Below, in pieces: positions 34,367-46,089 of a stretch of 64,000 bases of DNA. How positions within the stretch are numbered: position 1 is the first letter of the stretch; every line of letters begins with the position of its first letter. Source of the DNA: Eublepharis macularius. Taxonomy: Eukaryota > Chordata > Lepidosauria > Squamata > Eublepharidae. The notes below the pieces were generated by a model that worked only from the letters and a program-made list of their open reading frames with translations, ran no database searches and had not been told where the DNA came from. The position numbers were made by a program, and so were the translations under genes. The stretch is taken from NCBI RefSeq assembly GCF_028583425.1, contig NC_072793.1, positions 171,469,681 through 171,533,680 of the forward strand, read 5' to 3'.

Positions 34367-34639
34367 AGCTCTGCTTCCAGACAAAAGAACTGCAACAATA
34401 CTGGATGAAGCAAGAGTCTCAGAAGTCATCCGTTTTTGTTTTTTTTTGCAAACTGTAGGCAAAATTAGATTTCAATGCTTGCTTTTTAAGTAGCTGTTAA
34501 AATTGGGTGCCCAACAACCCCCTAATGCTGTTTATATTTTTCTATGCTCTCCCATTAAAAAGTCATTGGCCTTTTAGGTGTGGAATCATACTTTATTAAT
34601 TTGATGCTGTGACATTTCTCGCCTGCCTTTTCTTCCTAG

Positions 34640-35085
34640 GCTCCTTTGACATTCTCTTTTCCTGGGTCGCTTCAACTGTTGAGATGCTCTTCAAGGGTTA
34701 AAGCAAGAGACTCTGTAGTCCTAGACAGGCAAATAAAGAGGGGGGCACGGGAAAGCCATTTCCTTCTCCCCCCTCCCCCATTGCAGAAGCTACCTCTGAT
34801 TTTCTCTGGCTGTTGCTTAAAATTGCGGAGAGGATCTGGTGAGTTTAAGGGGGCTTGGAGAGGGGCTGCAAAGCAAGACCCAAAGCAGAGAGAAAGCAGG
34901 AGGAAGTAGTGGGAGGTGAGAGAGAGGCCCCTCCCGCAGTTCCCCCTTCCCCCCTCCTTCTACATAAGAGAGATCCAACTGGCCGCTTTGTGCAGAGGTG
35001 CAAAAGGTGCCTGCAGTGGACTTCAGAGCAGGATCCGAACCCGGCACCTTTGGGTGTTGTGTAATATCAGTACAGGTTAGAAGTC
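34640..35085 (+). promoter_or_regulatory. Putative promoter and 5' non-coding exon of gene 4
   Basis: GC-rich segment whose sequence recurs at 52690-53110 in front of gene 5. Shared stretches include a CTTTGTGCAGAG core and GCAGGATCCGAACC. Conservation between two duplicated KRAB genes, upstream of both start exons, suggests a promoter with an untranslated first exon. The exact exon end is unclear: candidate donors lie at 34839 (GTGAGT) and 35077. Confidence 0.4.
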
Positions 35086-37541
35086 TGCCTCTGGTGGCAA
35101 GCTTTGAGGCAAGCATGAAAGGCGCTTTAGGGCTGGCCCTTCTACTGGCAGCTCTGTTTGGGATCCAACAGCTGTAGCCACACAACGTTAACTGCAATGA
35201 ATGAGGTCAGTAAACAGGGACGTTTCTGCTTAGAAAGGGTGGGAAGTAATAGCTGGGTTATTGCTTTGACTCGGCCTTTTGTGCTTGCCAGGTAAGCAGC
35301 CAGAATGCCCTCCCGGTTGCAAGCCCTTCTTCCTTCCCCGTCCGTGCCTGGTGCTTCAGTCTGACAGTTGGAGTCCAAGTCCTCCGCTTCAGTTTCCGCA
35401 AGCCCCCTTGATGCTTTTCCAGAAGCAGGCTTGGGAAAGGTCAGGGGCGCATGGACGGAAGCAAGAAAAACCCTGCTTCGAACCTGGGGCAAAGAGCCCA
35501 TGTGGGAAATGTCATTTATTTCCCATTGACAAAAGGGAGCTGACTTGTTACTGAGGAGGATTACCTTCAAGAATCTGCCCGTTATGTCTTAAGATTCTGC
35601 TTTGTGTGGGATTTCCCAGGGCCAAACACAACAGTCTCTGTCCCCCTCTTACTACTTCCCTTCGCAGCCACTCAGTCCTCGGTTCAGCCCCATTTGTCTC
35701 CCCCTAAATCTCCCCTTCAGCCCTCCACGCTCCTTTTCCCTTCTTGCATCTGCCCCATCCTTCTACACCCCAAACCTCCCCCTTAATCCCTTCTTCTCTC
35801 CCCACCCCAAATCTCATCCTTAACCCCCTCCCTCACACACTGCTTCCCTCCCTCCTTCCGCAGCCTAAATGTGCCTCTGGAACTAGAAGCCACTTGAGTT
35901 CCGCCAAAGTGTAACAGGCTGGAATCTCTCCCAACAACCTGATCAGCCAGAGCAACACTTGCCTCCCTCCCACTGCCCAGGGCAGGAGGGAGAGGGAGAA
36001 GAAAGGGGAAGGAAAAGGGAGAGAAACTGTAGGAGACGCAGGCCTGCGAGAGCCGTCCTGCCCATCCTGCATCCATTTTCCCTGCCCTGGTGACCTCTGC
36101 AGCCATACCCTCCCTGCCTTTTCTGTTTGCTTTTATTGGCATTTATTGGGGGCATTTTTTAATTGGCAGTTGAATATCATTATATAATTATAGCCATATG
36201 ACCATCAGGTTCATGGAATTCCCAACTTTCATTCTTATTAAATGCGAGTTTTTAGCCCCCTTCTTTGCAGAGATATGCCTTTCCTCTTATATCTCCACAG
36301 CAAAAGGGGCTGGAGGCTTACCTTTTAAAGGAAAGCGGGGAATTCAGAGATAGTTTTAGTTTAGTGTAGTCGGTGTTTACTGAATAATACTGATTCTCAT
36401 GCTTCTGTCATATTAGACCAATATAACTATATTCAGCTCCTAATTTTTAAAATAAACTGGAAGAAAAACCTGTGATGAGGTCACTACTAGAAGACTGGGA
36501 CAGGGAAAATGCAGGGTAAGATGCCATGTGGAAGCCCCGTTGCCCCTGTGTTGTGTGGGCTGCTGCTGCAGCAATGGCAGAATCACACAAGCCTGTTCCC
36601 ATGTGGAAAACACATGAAATAGTCCCTCCCACCCTGTCCTACCTCTTTCTGTTTGCAGTCCTACCCAGTCTTCTGTAATCTGTGGGCTGTTTTTCTACTC
36701 TGCTGGGCATGCATGAAGAGATGTTTTCCCTCCAAGCCTCTAGAGATTATTAAGCACAGTTGCAGGAGCTCTTCTGGGTTAGCAGGCAAGAGACAAGGAC
36801 CTGGTCCCCATATCCGGGAGGAAGAGCTGGTTGAGGCCCGAGGTGGTGGAGTGGGTGGGATTTAGGCATCTTTCTCCTGTTTTTTCCATGTGTAGATTTG
36901 AGGCAGCTGCACTTGAGGCTGCGCATGGAGGAACACAGTTTCTTTCTGTTGAAATCTCCCTACCAAGAAAAGCAACATGGGCGGCAGAGGCAGAGAGGGC
37001 AGAATCTTCTCCCTTGCAGGGCTAGTTTTCTCTGGGCAGGGAGATTTTCATTCCTAGCTGAAATCTCTTACCTGCAGCCTCGAGTCAGGCAGTCCATCCC
37101 AACACCACAGGGCTCTGCCACCCCATGACCAGCATAGCCCCCCTACATGTGTGAGGCAAGCCGGAGGGTCTTGGTTTACCTCTCAGGCGATGAGGGAGTG
37201 GTATGGCTGGAGACTCATCACCCCGAAATGGATCTGCAGAGGCTCAGATTTCAAGGAGGGGAGGGAGATGAATGAGGAAGGAGGGACCGCACCTCTATGA
37301 ATGGCGGTGGGGGCGGGGGGGGAGATGTGGGACTAAAGGCTCCTTCCCCGATCAAAGGCACCTTCTTGGATTGTGCCCAGAAGCCAGTCCAGAGAGAGCT
37401 TCGCTCCAGGGGCTGGCATAGAATATGTGTGTGTACCAAAAAAGGCGTTTCCCAATCTCTTTCTTTCTCTCCTTCCCAGGCAGGAGCAGGAAAAAAACCC
37501 TGATTCCATTTCCTTTGAGTGGTGAAGGGGAAAGGGGCACC
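35086..37541. other. Gene 4 first intron
   Basis: Contains a pyrimidine-rich tract at 35630-35850 and segments between about 36650 and 37500 that match the gene 5 intron at about 54130-55240. No exon or transposon was recognised in 35100-36640. Confidence 0.4.
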
Positions 37542-37556
37542 ATGCAGCCAGCCCAG
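37542..37556 (+). CDS. Gene 4, start exon (MQPAQ)
   Basis: A tiny coding exon: ATG in a good context (CACC before ATG), five codons for Met-Gln-Pro-Ala-Gln, then a GTATGG donor at 37557. It ends in phase 0, exactly what the KRAB-A exon at 38007 needs. The same five residues stand before the KRAB-A exon of gene 5 (55279-55293), and start exons of this kind are typical of KRAB genes. Confidence 0.75.
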
Positions 37557-37979
37557 GTATGGTGTATGTGTGTGGAGGGGAGGGGGAGGGGGTCACTGGG
37601 ATGGCAGAAGGGCTTCCTGCTCTGTCGCATGGCTAAGAGGGTCAAGCTTCTTGCCCTTGGTTCTGGCGCTGCAAAAAATTGAGGCTACCCACTGATAAGA
37701 TGGAAAACGATCACACACACCCCTGTCTAAAACGGCGTGTGCAGAGACGCCCAAGCAGAGACTGTGCAAAAATGTTGGATGAGAAATTTCCCATGGAAAA
37801 CTTTCTGCTCCTCTGTGATATGGACATCTCTGGCTTCTTCTCTACAAGGCTGGGAGGGGGACACAAAATGTCCCCGTGAAGCTCTTATTGCGTCCTCTTT
37901 CTGGTGTTCCTCCAGTATTAATTTACTGCCTCTGTTTTTGCCTCCCCCACCCCGATGGACCAGCTTTCCCACGATGTAA

Positions 37980-38174
<195 letters not shown>

Positions 38175-38709
38175 TGAGGAGTGGCTGAAGGAGAGTCCTC
38201 AGTGTGGAAGAACGTGGTCAGGCTGTCTGCCCTGGGCCCATTGCCTGATCCTTGCGACCCTTCATGATCCTTTTTCATAAGTGGGAGGGGTTCTGGGCTC
38301 TCCTTGTTGCATAGAGGGAGCCACTCCCTAGCAGTCCTGGGCCTGGACCACATGAAAGGGCATCAGAAAAGATGTCAAGGGGTGCTTTGGTCTGGAGAAG
38401 GTGGGAGGGTCTAATTAGGGGCTTCCCTCCAGGCTGCGTCTTGCCTTACTTGGGCTGAGAGGTGGCAGTGGAAGGGACTCGGCTTCCACTTTAATTTGTT
38501 TTCAGCAGGTATTTCAGTCAGCTGGGCAGGTAATAGGCACAGAAGTAACAGTGCCAAATGGATGATTCTTGGCCCCATATTATACTCCACTCACCCCTAA
38601 TACTTGCCTGTTGTGTATTTCTGGAGAGCCAGTCAACCTGTCTTGGGATTGCTGGATTTATGGGCATCAGATGGATTGTAATTCTCTTTTTTCCCCTACT
38701 GATAAAAAG

Positions 38710-38802
38710 GACCCCAGATTCCCAAACCTGACCTCGTATCCTGGCTGGAAGAGGAAGAACAGTCATTTCTCCTGATCTCTGATGAAGAGGATGGATTGGC
38801 AG
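38710..38802 (+). CDS. Gene 4, KRAB-B exon, first copy
   Basis: A 93-nt exon, phase 1 to phase 1, after an AAAAAG acceptor and before a GTAGCT donor. It encodes PQIPKPDLVSWLEEEEQSF and then LLISDEEDGLA, the usual KRAB-B type continuation (PKPDL...LE). A second, similar exon lies at 39613-39696. Both keep the frame, so either, both or neither can be included. Confidence 0.8.
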
Positions 38803-39612
38803 GTAGCTGCTTAGTTCTGTCATGGGATTGTGTGTTACCTGCTTTTCCTTCCAAGGGCAGGTGGATTTCTGAGGCCTTCTTTCTCCTACCAGTTGCTATT
38901 TTCCCAAACAGATTGAATGAATTGTGAAGGCTGTAGATTTTGAACACTGGGAAACGGGCAATTTCCTTGTCTGATCACTTTTCCCAAGTATTGTCAAGTG
39001 TGAAGGAACAGTCTTGCAAGCCCAGGACTTCAGAATGAAAGCAAGCTTGTGCCTGTTGTGTATTTCTGGAGGAAAAAACAGCAGTACTGACACACCATAG
39101 ATGCAAAGCAAAAAACAACAAATGAGAGTTAAAAAAAAATAAAGTAACAGATTTGTTCCAGAATGTAAACACATGTCAGACCACAAAAGTGGAGAAGGGC
39201 AAAATACTACAAATGGTGAAAAGCACAATAGAAAAACGCACCTCAAATACCAAGTCACACGTGGAATATAACCTGCAGCTGACGACACAGTAGTCAAAAT
39301 AGACAATGGAAAGCTAGCTTGATTATGTTTCAAAACTTATTTTCCTCCGATAATCTTATGTTGTCCTCCACTTCCAGTGTGAAATTAGTTTACATTCTGG
39401 AATCAGTTGTGGTCCACGTATTTTTACTCTGATCTCATTTGGTAGGGTTTTTAAACAAATTATTTATATCTGTGGTATGCCTGTGTCATTGTATAGGTCA
39501 GTGTCCTTTGCTTTTCATGTACTTTTGGATGGACTCATGCCGGTTTGGAATCGCTGAACTTATGAGCCTTCAGAAAGACTCTAACTCTGTTTTTTCCTCA
39601 TCTTATAAAAAG

Positions 39613-39696
39613 GACCTCTGACTGCCAAACCTGGCTTCATATCCTGGCTGGAAGAAGAGGAAGAGTTGTTTCTCCTAGGCTCTGATGGATTGGCAG
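39613..39696 (+). CDS. Gene 4, KRAB-B exon, second copy
   Basis: A tandem duplicate of the exon at 38710, 84 nt and phase 1 to phase 1. It encodes PLTAKPGFISWLEEEEELF and then LLGSDGLA, with three codons fewer than the first copy. The acceptor (AAAAAG) and donor (GTAGCT) are preserved, so it may be alternatively spliced. Its downstream flank matches that of the single KRAB-B exon of gene 5 better than the first copy's flank does. Alternatively, it is an unused relic. Confidence 0.68.
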
Positions 39697-39842
39697 GTAG
39701 CTGCTTGGATCTGTTGTGGAATTGTGTGGTGTCTGCACTGCTTTCTATGGGCTGGTGGGGCTCTGTGGCCTTATTTATCCTCACCATTTGAGCTTTTCCT
39801 CAAAAGAGCTTGGATGAGTTGTGTATGCTGAAATGGTATGCT

Positions 39843-39910
39843 GAAATTTCGCGTTTTCCGCGCAACGACGCGCGACGTTTTGGCATGGGGAGGGCCGTCT
39901 GGAATCGGCC
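39843..39910 (+). repeat. Half of a CG-rich palindromic element
   Basis: Only the right arm is left: AAATTTCGCGTTTTCC, the ACGCGCGACGTT block and the end GGCCGTCTGGAATCGGCC. Same family as 49813 and 58254. Confidence 0.6.
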
Positions 39911-40019
39911 CAGGTCTTGCACATATTAAAATAGGCCAAGTCAGATCTCTTCCGCCAAGTCCAGCCAAGTATTGGCCACTCTAAAAGGCAGAGGGTTTCA
40001 GCCAAGCTGTTTGCTAGTG

Positions 40020-40120
40020 CTGTTTCTCCTGATATCCCCTTAACTGGAGGTGCCAGGCCTTGATCCTGGGATATGGTGCCTGCAAAGCATGTGATTTACC
40101 ATAGAGACGTAATCAAAAGC
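40020..40120 (-). repeat. Family 3 SINE fragment shared by genes 4 and 5
   Basis: AACTGGAGGTGCCAGGCCTT, then TGCAAAGCATGTGATTTACC. A counterpart stands at 58030-58125 in gene 5 at the matching intron position, so the insertion predates the duplication. Confidence 0.55.
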
Positions 40121-40189
40121 AGCTCCAGACAGCTCCCACAATGAACAGATGTTAGCCCCCACTCCCCGCCAAGCACAAAACAGAGTTGT

Positions 40190-41010
40190 AAGTGATTCTG
40201 AAAGGTCTGATGCCCGTAATATCTACAGAAGCTCCTCTCTCCCTATGCTCTGCCATGTCAGCTTCACTCACGTACAGGGCCTTCTGCAGGTGCTCCCTTG
40301 CAAATGAGCAAAATCTACAGGTGTCCATACATGTGCTCTCTCTGTAATGGCTCCCATCTTATGGAACAGCCTGCATGAAGACCCCACTCTCCCGGCTTTT
40401 CAAGAACTGTGCAAAATTGAATTATTCAGGAGGGGCTTTATTACACAGGTAACAGGACTGTGCTGTAAAGAAAGGGTTCAAAGAAATGCTCTGGTTAAGG
40501 AATAAGGACTGTAGACTATACCACTTTGCACTACCAGTTACTGTTGTTTATTATGGCATGTCACATTGCTTATGATATAATAATAATATTTGATTTATAT
40601 ACCGCCCTTCAGGATGACTTAACACCCACTCAGAGTGGTTTCCAAAGTATGTCATTATTATCCCCACAAGAAAACACCCTGTGAGGTGGGTGGGGCTGAG
40701 AGAGCTAGAAGCTGTGACTGACCCAAGGTCACTCAGCTGGCTTCCAGTGGAGGAGTGAGGAATCAAACCCGGTTCTGCAGATTAGGGTCCCGTGCTCTTA
40801 ACCACTACACAAAACTGGCTTATATTTTGACTCAATATTGTTTCAGATCTGCTATCAGATTTATGCTTGTTTTCAAAATTTGCAATCTATACTACGTTGT
40901 ATAGTTTATTGAATGGCCCAGCCATTGATCATATTGAACTACACTTTGTGATCCACCTTGAGTCTCAGTGAGAAAGGCGGACTGTAAATAATGTAAATAA
41001 ATAAATGTAT
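40190..41010 (+). mobile_element. L2-like LINE 3' end with a nested SINE
   Basis: Two matching halves (about 40250-40555 and 40830-41010) resemble the element at 45430-46085. The second half ends with TGAGAAAGGCGGACTGTAAA and short TAAA repeats. A minus-strand SINE (40570-40825) splits it. Inserted in the intron before the gene 4 finger exon. Confidence 0.55.
40570..40825 (-). repeat. tRNA-derived SINE (family 2), nested in L2
   Basis: ATTTATATACCGCCCTTCAG, ACCCTGTGAGGTGGGTGGG and the head TTAACCACTACACAAAACTG. Confidence 0.72.
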
Positions 41011-42029
41011 CAATTTAAAATCCAGCCTCCTGTAGAGGAAATCCTGGCTTTCTCTGCGTATTTGGCCCTTCTGATTCACAGCTGATCCCATGTTGTCTGG
41101 AGCAGCCACCCCTGAGGCTGATTTAGTTTCCCAAGCAATGAGCTGAAGTGGTGGGAATGTGTTGTGATTTCAGAGCAGATATGCCTGTGAAGTCGAGGGC
41201 GGGTGGGCAAGAAAGCAACTGCTGGTCAAGCTGGAAGGGTGGCCAGGTTGGCCTAGGGCTGAGTCAGATGTAGCACAGACTCTGGGTGAGCAGGTGCCTT
41301 TTGTGGGAGGGAGGAGCACGAGATTGACAGCTGCCCCTCTGTGTGCAAGCCCAGGTGAATGGAGAGTGAACAGTCAGTTCCGAGGTTGGCTTCTCTTTTT
41401 GAATGTAAACTTGACCCTCTGTTTTTTTCCATTCCTTTCTTTCCATATTTAATTGCTCAAAAGGGTGCTTGAGCAAAAGCTTTTTGGAGAGGGACCTCTC
41501 CTCCTTTACTGTACTAGAAAAGAGGATGTGAGTTATGTTCTCAAATTGGGGGGTGTCCTCTTTAAGACAAGAGGCAAGGATGTACCCGTTCTTTTTTTCC
41601 ACCTCTGTGTACTGGTGCAGTAAAATGATCCCACAGGCACAGGGAATGCGGGATTGTCTCTGCTGGTTGTGGTCTTGAGTAGCTAGACCACAATGAGGAA
41701 GGGACCCCTCCCCAGCCTTTCCCCTCTGCTTCCCTTTGACAGCTGGAGCTTGCTCCCTACTGCCCCCATTCAGCTAGAATTAGAATTGCAGTCTGTCAGT
41801 CTGGCCACAAGACTCTCAGTAGGAGAATCAGCCAACATTGGGGCAGCCAGGCCACTAGGTGGCGCAGGCGATAGGTGACAGTGGTGGTGGAGGGGCGCCA
41901 GTCAGCTCTGTCTCTCTCCCATGCTCTGCCTAGTCACCACCCACCATTGGTTGTCCACCATTATATCTGAGCATAGAGAAAACCAAAAAGGTAAAAAAAC
42001 CCCTCTTTTCGCAGATCTAAACCGTACCT

Positions 42030-42490
42030 CTGTGATGTTAAAGAGATAATAACAACAACAATTGTTGTATTGTCGAAGGCTTTCACGGCCGGAGAACGAT
42101 GGTTGTTGGGGGTTTTCCGGGCTGTATTGCCGTGGTCTTGGCATTGTAGTTCCTGACGTTTCGCCAGCAGCTGTGGCTGGCATCTTCAGAGGTGCTACAC
42201 CTCTGAAGATGCCAGCCACAGCTGCTGGCGAAACGTCAGGAACTACAATGCCAAGACCACGGCAATACAGCCCGGAAAACCCCCAACAACCAACAACAAT
42301 TGTGCTTATATCCCACTACAGATTAGTGCCCCACTCAGAGCGGTGAACAAAGTCAGTGTTATTATTATCCCTACAACATATCTCGGGAGCTGAGGCAGAG
42401 AGTAGCTTACCCAAGGCCACCTGCTGAGCTCATGGCAGTAGGGGGAGACAAAACAGCAGAGTGCTGATCTGCAGCCCAACTACTTAAGCA
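42030..42490 (-). repeat. tRNA-derived SINE (family 2), interrupted
   Basis: The AACAACAACAATTGT tail part is split from the body (TGTGCTTATATCCCACTACA through AACTACTTAAGCACTATG) by the fold-back element at 42066-42291. Confidence 0.65.
42054..42303 (+). mobile_element. Second fold-back family, 226 bp, with 12-bp target duplication
   Basis: A nearly perfect palindrome at 42066-42291, flanked by the direct repeat AACAACAATTGT (42054-42065 and 42292-42303). Arms read GTCGAAGGCTTTCACGGCCG on the left, with GGTTGTTGGGGGTTTTCCGG and the CCGTGGTCTTGGCATTGTAG block mirrored around the centre at about 42195. It sits inside a minus-strand SINE whose two halves match across the insertion, an independent proof of the boundaries. 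Confidence 0.82.
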
Positions 42491-42906
42491 CTATGAGAAA
42501 TAACTCAGTTCTTTCATATTTATTGTTCATGTCAGATTACCTTCCTTTCTATCGGGCTAGCCATCTCTTTTCAGACCCTCTGCGGTATGCGTTAAAGCAT
42601 GAATATCTGTCCCTCTCTTAAAGGATTCCCTTCCCCCCACTAAACTGACCCAGGCAGGAAAAGTGAAACTTAAAACTGCTGCATCACTTTGATGCAGCGG
42701 ATTGCCATTATATATTCTTTCTTTTTTATTTATGCACACTTACTCAGATAGAAGAATTGAGAAAGCCAGGTGGTGAACTGGCTACAGAATGTTTGAGCTG
42801 GCCCCCTGAGCAGTCACAACCATTACAAAGCAAACTAGAAAATTCTGACACAGACATGTGAGGAAATTGTCATATCATTACACTAGGTTTTTCTTTCTTT
42901 CAACAG

Positions 42907-44033
42907 GAGTCACATGGGAGTCAGCGAATGAAATATCAGGAGACCCAGTGATGGAGAAAGAGGACACATATTCAGATGTGAAAGAGAAGGTTAAATATTG
43001 TGATGCGCTGAAGAAGGAAGAGGGAAAATACCCACCTAAAGGGAGGATTAATTGTAGTATTTTACAGGTGGATGATTCTCTAGTGCAAACAATATACAAA
43101 GGAGACAATAAGAATGAGTGCATTGGAAATGAGGGAATTTTTGCTGAAAAATCAGATATTAATATTCAATGGAACATCTTTGACAGAAAGAAAGTATATA
43201 AATGCCTGGAATGTGGAAAAATCTTTGGGCGGAAAGATAGCTTAACTTTTCATCAAAGGATTCACACTGGTGAGAAACCATATAAATGCCAAGAGTGTGG
43301 GAAAAGCTTCAGTCAGAGTTCAAACCTTACTTTTCATGAAAGAATTCATACAGGGGAGAAACCATTTAAATGCCTGGAATGTGGGAAAACTTTTGGGCGG
43401 AAAGATTCCCTAACTTCTCATCAAAGAATTCACAGAGGGGAGAAAATATATAAATGCATGGAGTGTGGAAGCACCTTTAGTCAAAGCGGGAACCTTACTT
43501 CTCATCAAAGAATTCACACAGGAGAGAAACCATATAAATGCCTGGAGTGTGGCAAAAGCTTCAGATACAGTGGGCACCTTACTGCCCATCAAAGAACTCA
43601 CACAGGGGAGAAAAAATATAAATGTCTGGAGTGTGAAAAAAGTTTTGGGCGGAAAGATAGTCTAACTTCCCATCAAAGGATTCACACGGGAGAGAAACCA
43701 TATAAATGCCAGAACTGTGGAAAGAGTTTCAGTGAGAGTGGAAGCCTTTCTTCTCATCAGAGAATTCACACAGGGGAGAAAAAATATAAATGCTTGGAGT
43801 GTGGGAAAAGTTTCAGACAGAGTGGAAGCCTTACGTGCCATCAACGAATTCACACAGGGGAGAAACCATATAAATGCCTGGAATGTGGGAAAAGCTTCAA
43901 TCAGAGTTCACACCTTACATCCCATCAAACAATTCACACAGGGGAGAAACCATATACATGCCTGGAGTGTGGGAAAGGCTTCAGTCAGAGTGGAAACCTT
44001 AATTCCCATCAACGAACTCACACAGGACTGTAA
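42907..44033 (+). CDS. Gene 4, last exon: 10-finger C2H2 array
   Basis: Terminal exon opened by acceptor AG at 42905-42906 in phase 1, in frame with either KRAB-B exon. About 97 acidic spacer residues precede ten complete C2H2 fingers with near-perfect TGEKP linkers. Contact residues (-1,2,3,6) are RDSF, QSNF, RDSS, QGNS, YGHA, RDSS, EGSS, QGSC, QSHS and QGNS. Fingers 1, 3 and 6 share the RKDS helix, which points to internal duplication. The reading frame stops in the linker after finger 10, while recognisable finger sequence continues to about 44130. Depending on KRAB-B use, the predicted protein is 450, 453 or 481 aa. Confidence 0.95.
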
Positions 44034-44135
44034 AAAATATAAATGCCAGGAGCGCTGAAAAAGATTGATTCAGAGTGGGACACCTTACTTCCCGTCAAAG
44101 AGTTCACGCAGGGGAGAAGCCAGAGAAACGTTTGG
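44034..44135 (+). pseudogene. Relic of an eleventh finger beyond the gene 4 stop
   Basis: Just past the stop codon the sequence still reads as a decayed finger: a KYKCQE piece in one frame, then HLTSRQRVHAGEKP in another at about 44080-44120. A frameshift in the linker seems to have cut the array from at least eleven to ten fingers. It now lies in the 3' UTR. Confidence 0.65.
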
Positions 44136-44139
44136 ATTG

Positions 44140-45429
44140 GATCCCTTTGGACATTTTGCAGGGGCAGATAAACAACAGGCACCACTCTGAAAGGCACCAG
44201 ATTGCATAGTGAGCATGCTGTAATCCTTCGCAACACTCACCAATCACAGAGCAGAGCCTAATAATGTCCTCCTGAGTGGCAGAAAGGAACACTGCCAACC
44301 TCCCCCAATGGTGGGGATGCAACCCCTTAATCCCTCCCCTGATTAGAACACCACAGGACAGGACTCAGTGACTGCAGAATCCAAATAGAGATCTGTGACG
44401 TAAAGCAGCAGGAGCCAATGCACTCCCGGGTACCCCACAGATGAGTCACATAGGCTTGCCAATTGCCAGGTGGGACTTGACGATCTTGAAATATACCTGA
44501 TCTCAAGATGATAGGGACCAGTTGCCCTGGAGCAAATGGCATCCGTGTATCAAGTGGGACACATCAGTCCAAGCCACAGGGGGGAGGCACTGGCAGCAAA
44601 ACACATGGCAGCGTCTGGGCTCGAACCCACAACCACCTCACCCAACACCCTTGTTCCCCGGTCAAATGGGCACATGGAAAGGAAGAACTCCGCTGAGTTT
44701 GAGGCATTGCATTGCAGCACTGGCATCATGCCTAGCCATATTGGTCTGGGCAGTATGTGGTCATGCAGAGACCTTCCAAAGACAGGTGTGGCCCATTGGA
44801 AAGGGATAGTGCACCTGGGGCCCCTGGTTCAGTTCCTACATAACCCCCAAAGGGGGGGATGGAATGGCCCAGCTGATGGGCCATGGCAGAAACCCACCAT
44901 TTTGGCTGATGCTTCCTTGCAATCCCTGCATGCCACACTCAAAGGGCTCACCACTGCCAGCATCGCTCTTCCACCCAGAGCTTTCCTCCACCCCACCCTG
45001 GTGTACATCAGATGCTAACAGTGGTGTGAGAGTGGCAGACACAGAGGCCTGCCCCCCCCCGCCACACACACATACAATGGTATACATCATCCTTCTCAGA
45101 CCAGCCCTCTCAGAGTGGTTGCCCTTGCGCTTTAAACGTCCACCCCAACACAAAACCCCTTGTCCTCTGTAACTGGCCCATGTGCTCAGTGTGTTTGGCT
45201 GCTTTGCAAATGTTGTATGTGGCAGTGGCTGAGCTAGCCCCACTCTGCCACTGGGGAGATTGCAGGCCCCACAGTCCTCTTCTGGAGAATATTGTTTGGG
45301 GGGCTGTTCCATGCTACCATTTAGAGGGAAACGTTGGTTTTCTGATTCATCTAAGGAAACACTTGCTGTTCTCCCCCAAAATGTTAACCCTTCACTTCCC
45401 CAGCATCCCGATTCCATTCTGTCCAATTG
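44140..45429. other. Downstream of gene 4, nothing recognised
   Basis: Probably 3' UTR followed by intergenic DNA. GC-rich stretches give long but implausible open frames on both strands. No polyadenylation signal could be assigned. Confidence 0.4.
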
Positions 45430-46085
45430 CTGATGGGGCAAGGGGTTTCCCGATGAATATTTCGGGGCTGGGTCATAAACCTCTCTTCCTATGCTCTGCA
45501 TCACCCGCGCCACTCACCTGAACAGAGCCGTTTGCAGGTGCCACTCTGCAAAGGGCAAAATCAACACCTACCTGTAGAGGTGCATTCTCTGTGGTGACCT
45601 TCACCTTGTGGAATGACCTGCCTGGGGAGGTTAGGAAAGCTCCTGCTCTCCTCGCTTTTTGCAAACTGTGCAAAACTGTATTATTCAGGAGGGCTTTCGG
45701 ACACAGGCAACAGTGCCGTGCTGTAAGGAAATAGTTTGCTGAGATGCATTGGTACAGGGACAGAGTTTGTTGAATCTACTATGTCCTGTCTTGCTGTAAG
45801 TATGCGCCTAGTGGATAGTTCTGTGATTACTATGTCATATCAACCTATATTGTGTTTTAGAATTTCCCCCCCACCACTGTGTCGGATTTCTGCCTCTTTT
45901 GTTTCCGTGCTGTTGTTCAGCTCTGTATTGGATTTCTGCTTGTTTTTCACATGTTTGCTGTCCTTTACCCTATTGTATTGTTTGGCTGCCCCAGCTGTTG
46001 ATTGTATTGACTTACATCGTGTAATCCATCTTGATCTCAGTAAGAAAGGCAGACTATAAATAACATAAACAAATGTTTAAAAAAT
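45430..46085 (+). mobile_element. L2-like LINE 3' end
   Basis: Same family as 40190-41010, without the SINE. It keeps the TGGAATGACCTGCC segment of the reverse transcriptase end and the TTATTCAGGAGG motif, and closes with AAGGCAGACTATAAATAA at about 46060. Confidence 0.55.
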
Positions 46086-46089
46086 TATC

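Noticed and set aside
34817-36155. Open frames of 60-140 codons on both strands upstream of gene 4
   Set aside because: Proline- and serine-rich translations of pyrimidine tracts with no homology that I recognise. They overlap each other and have no splice or start support.
44508-45521. Open frames of 95-225 codons on both strands downstream of gene 4
   Set aside because: Mutually overlapping, with no recognisable domain, in GC-rich DNA with runs of C. No exon signals.
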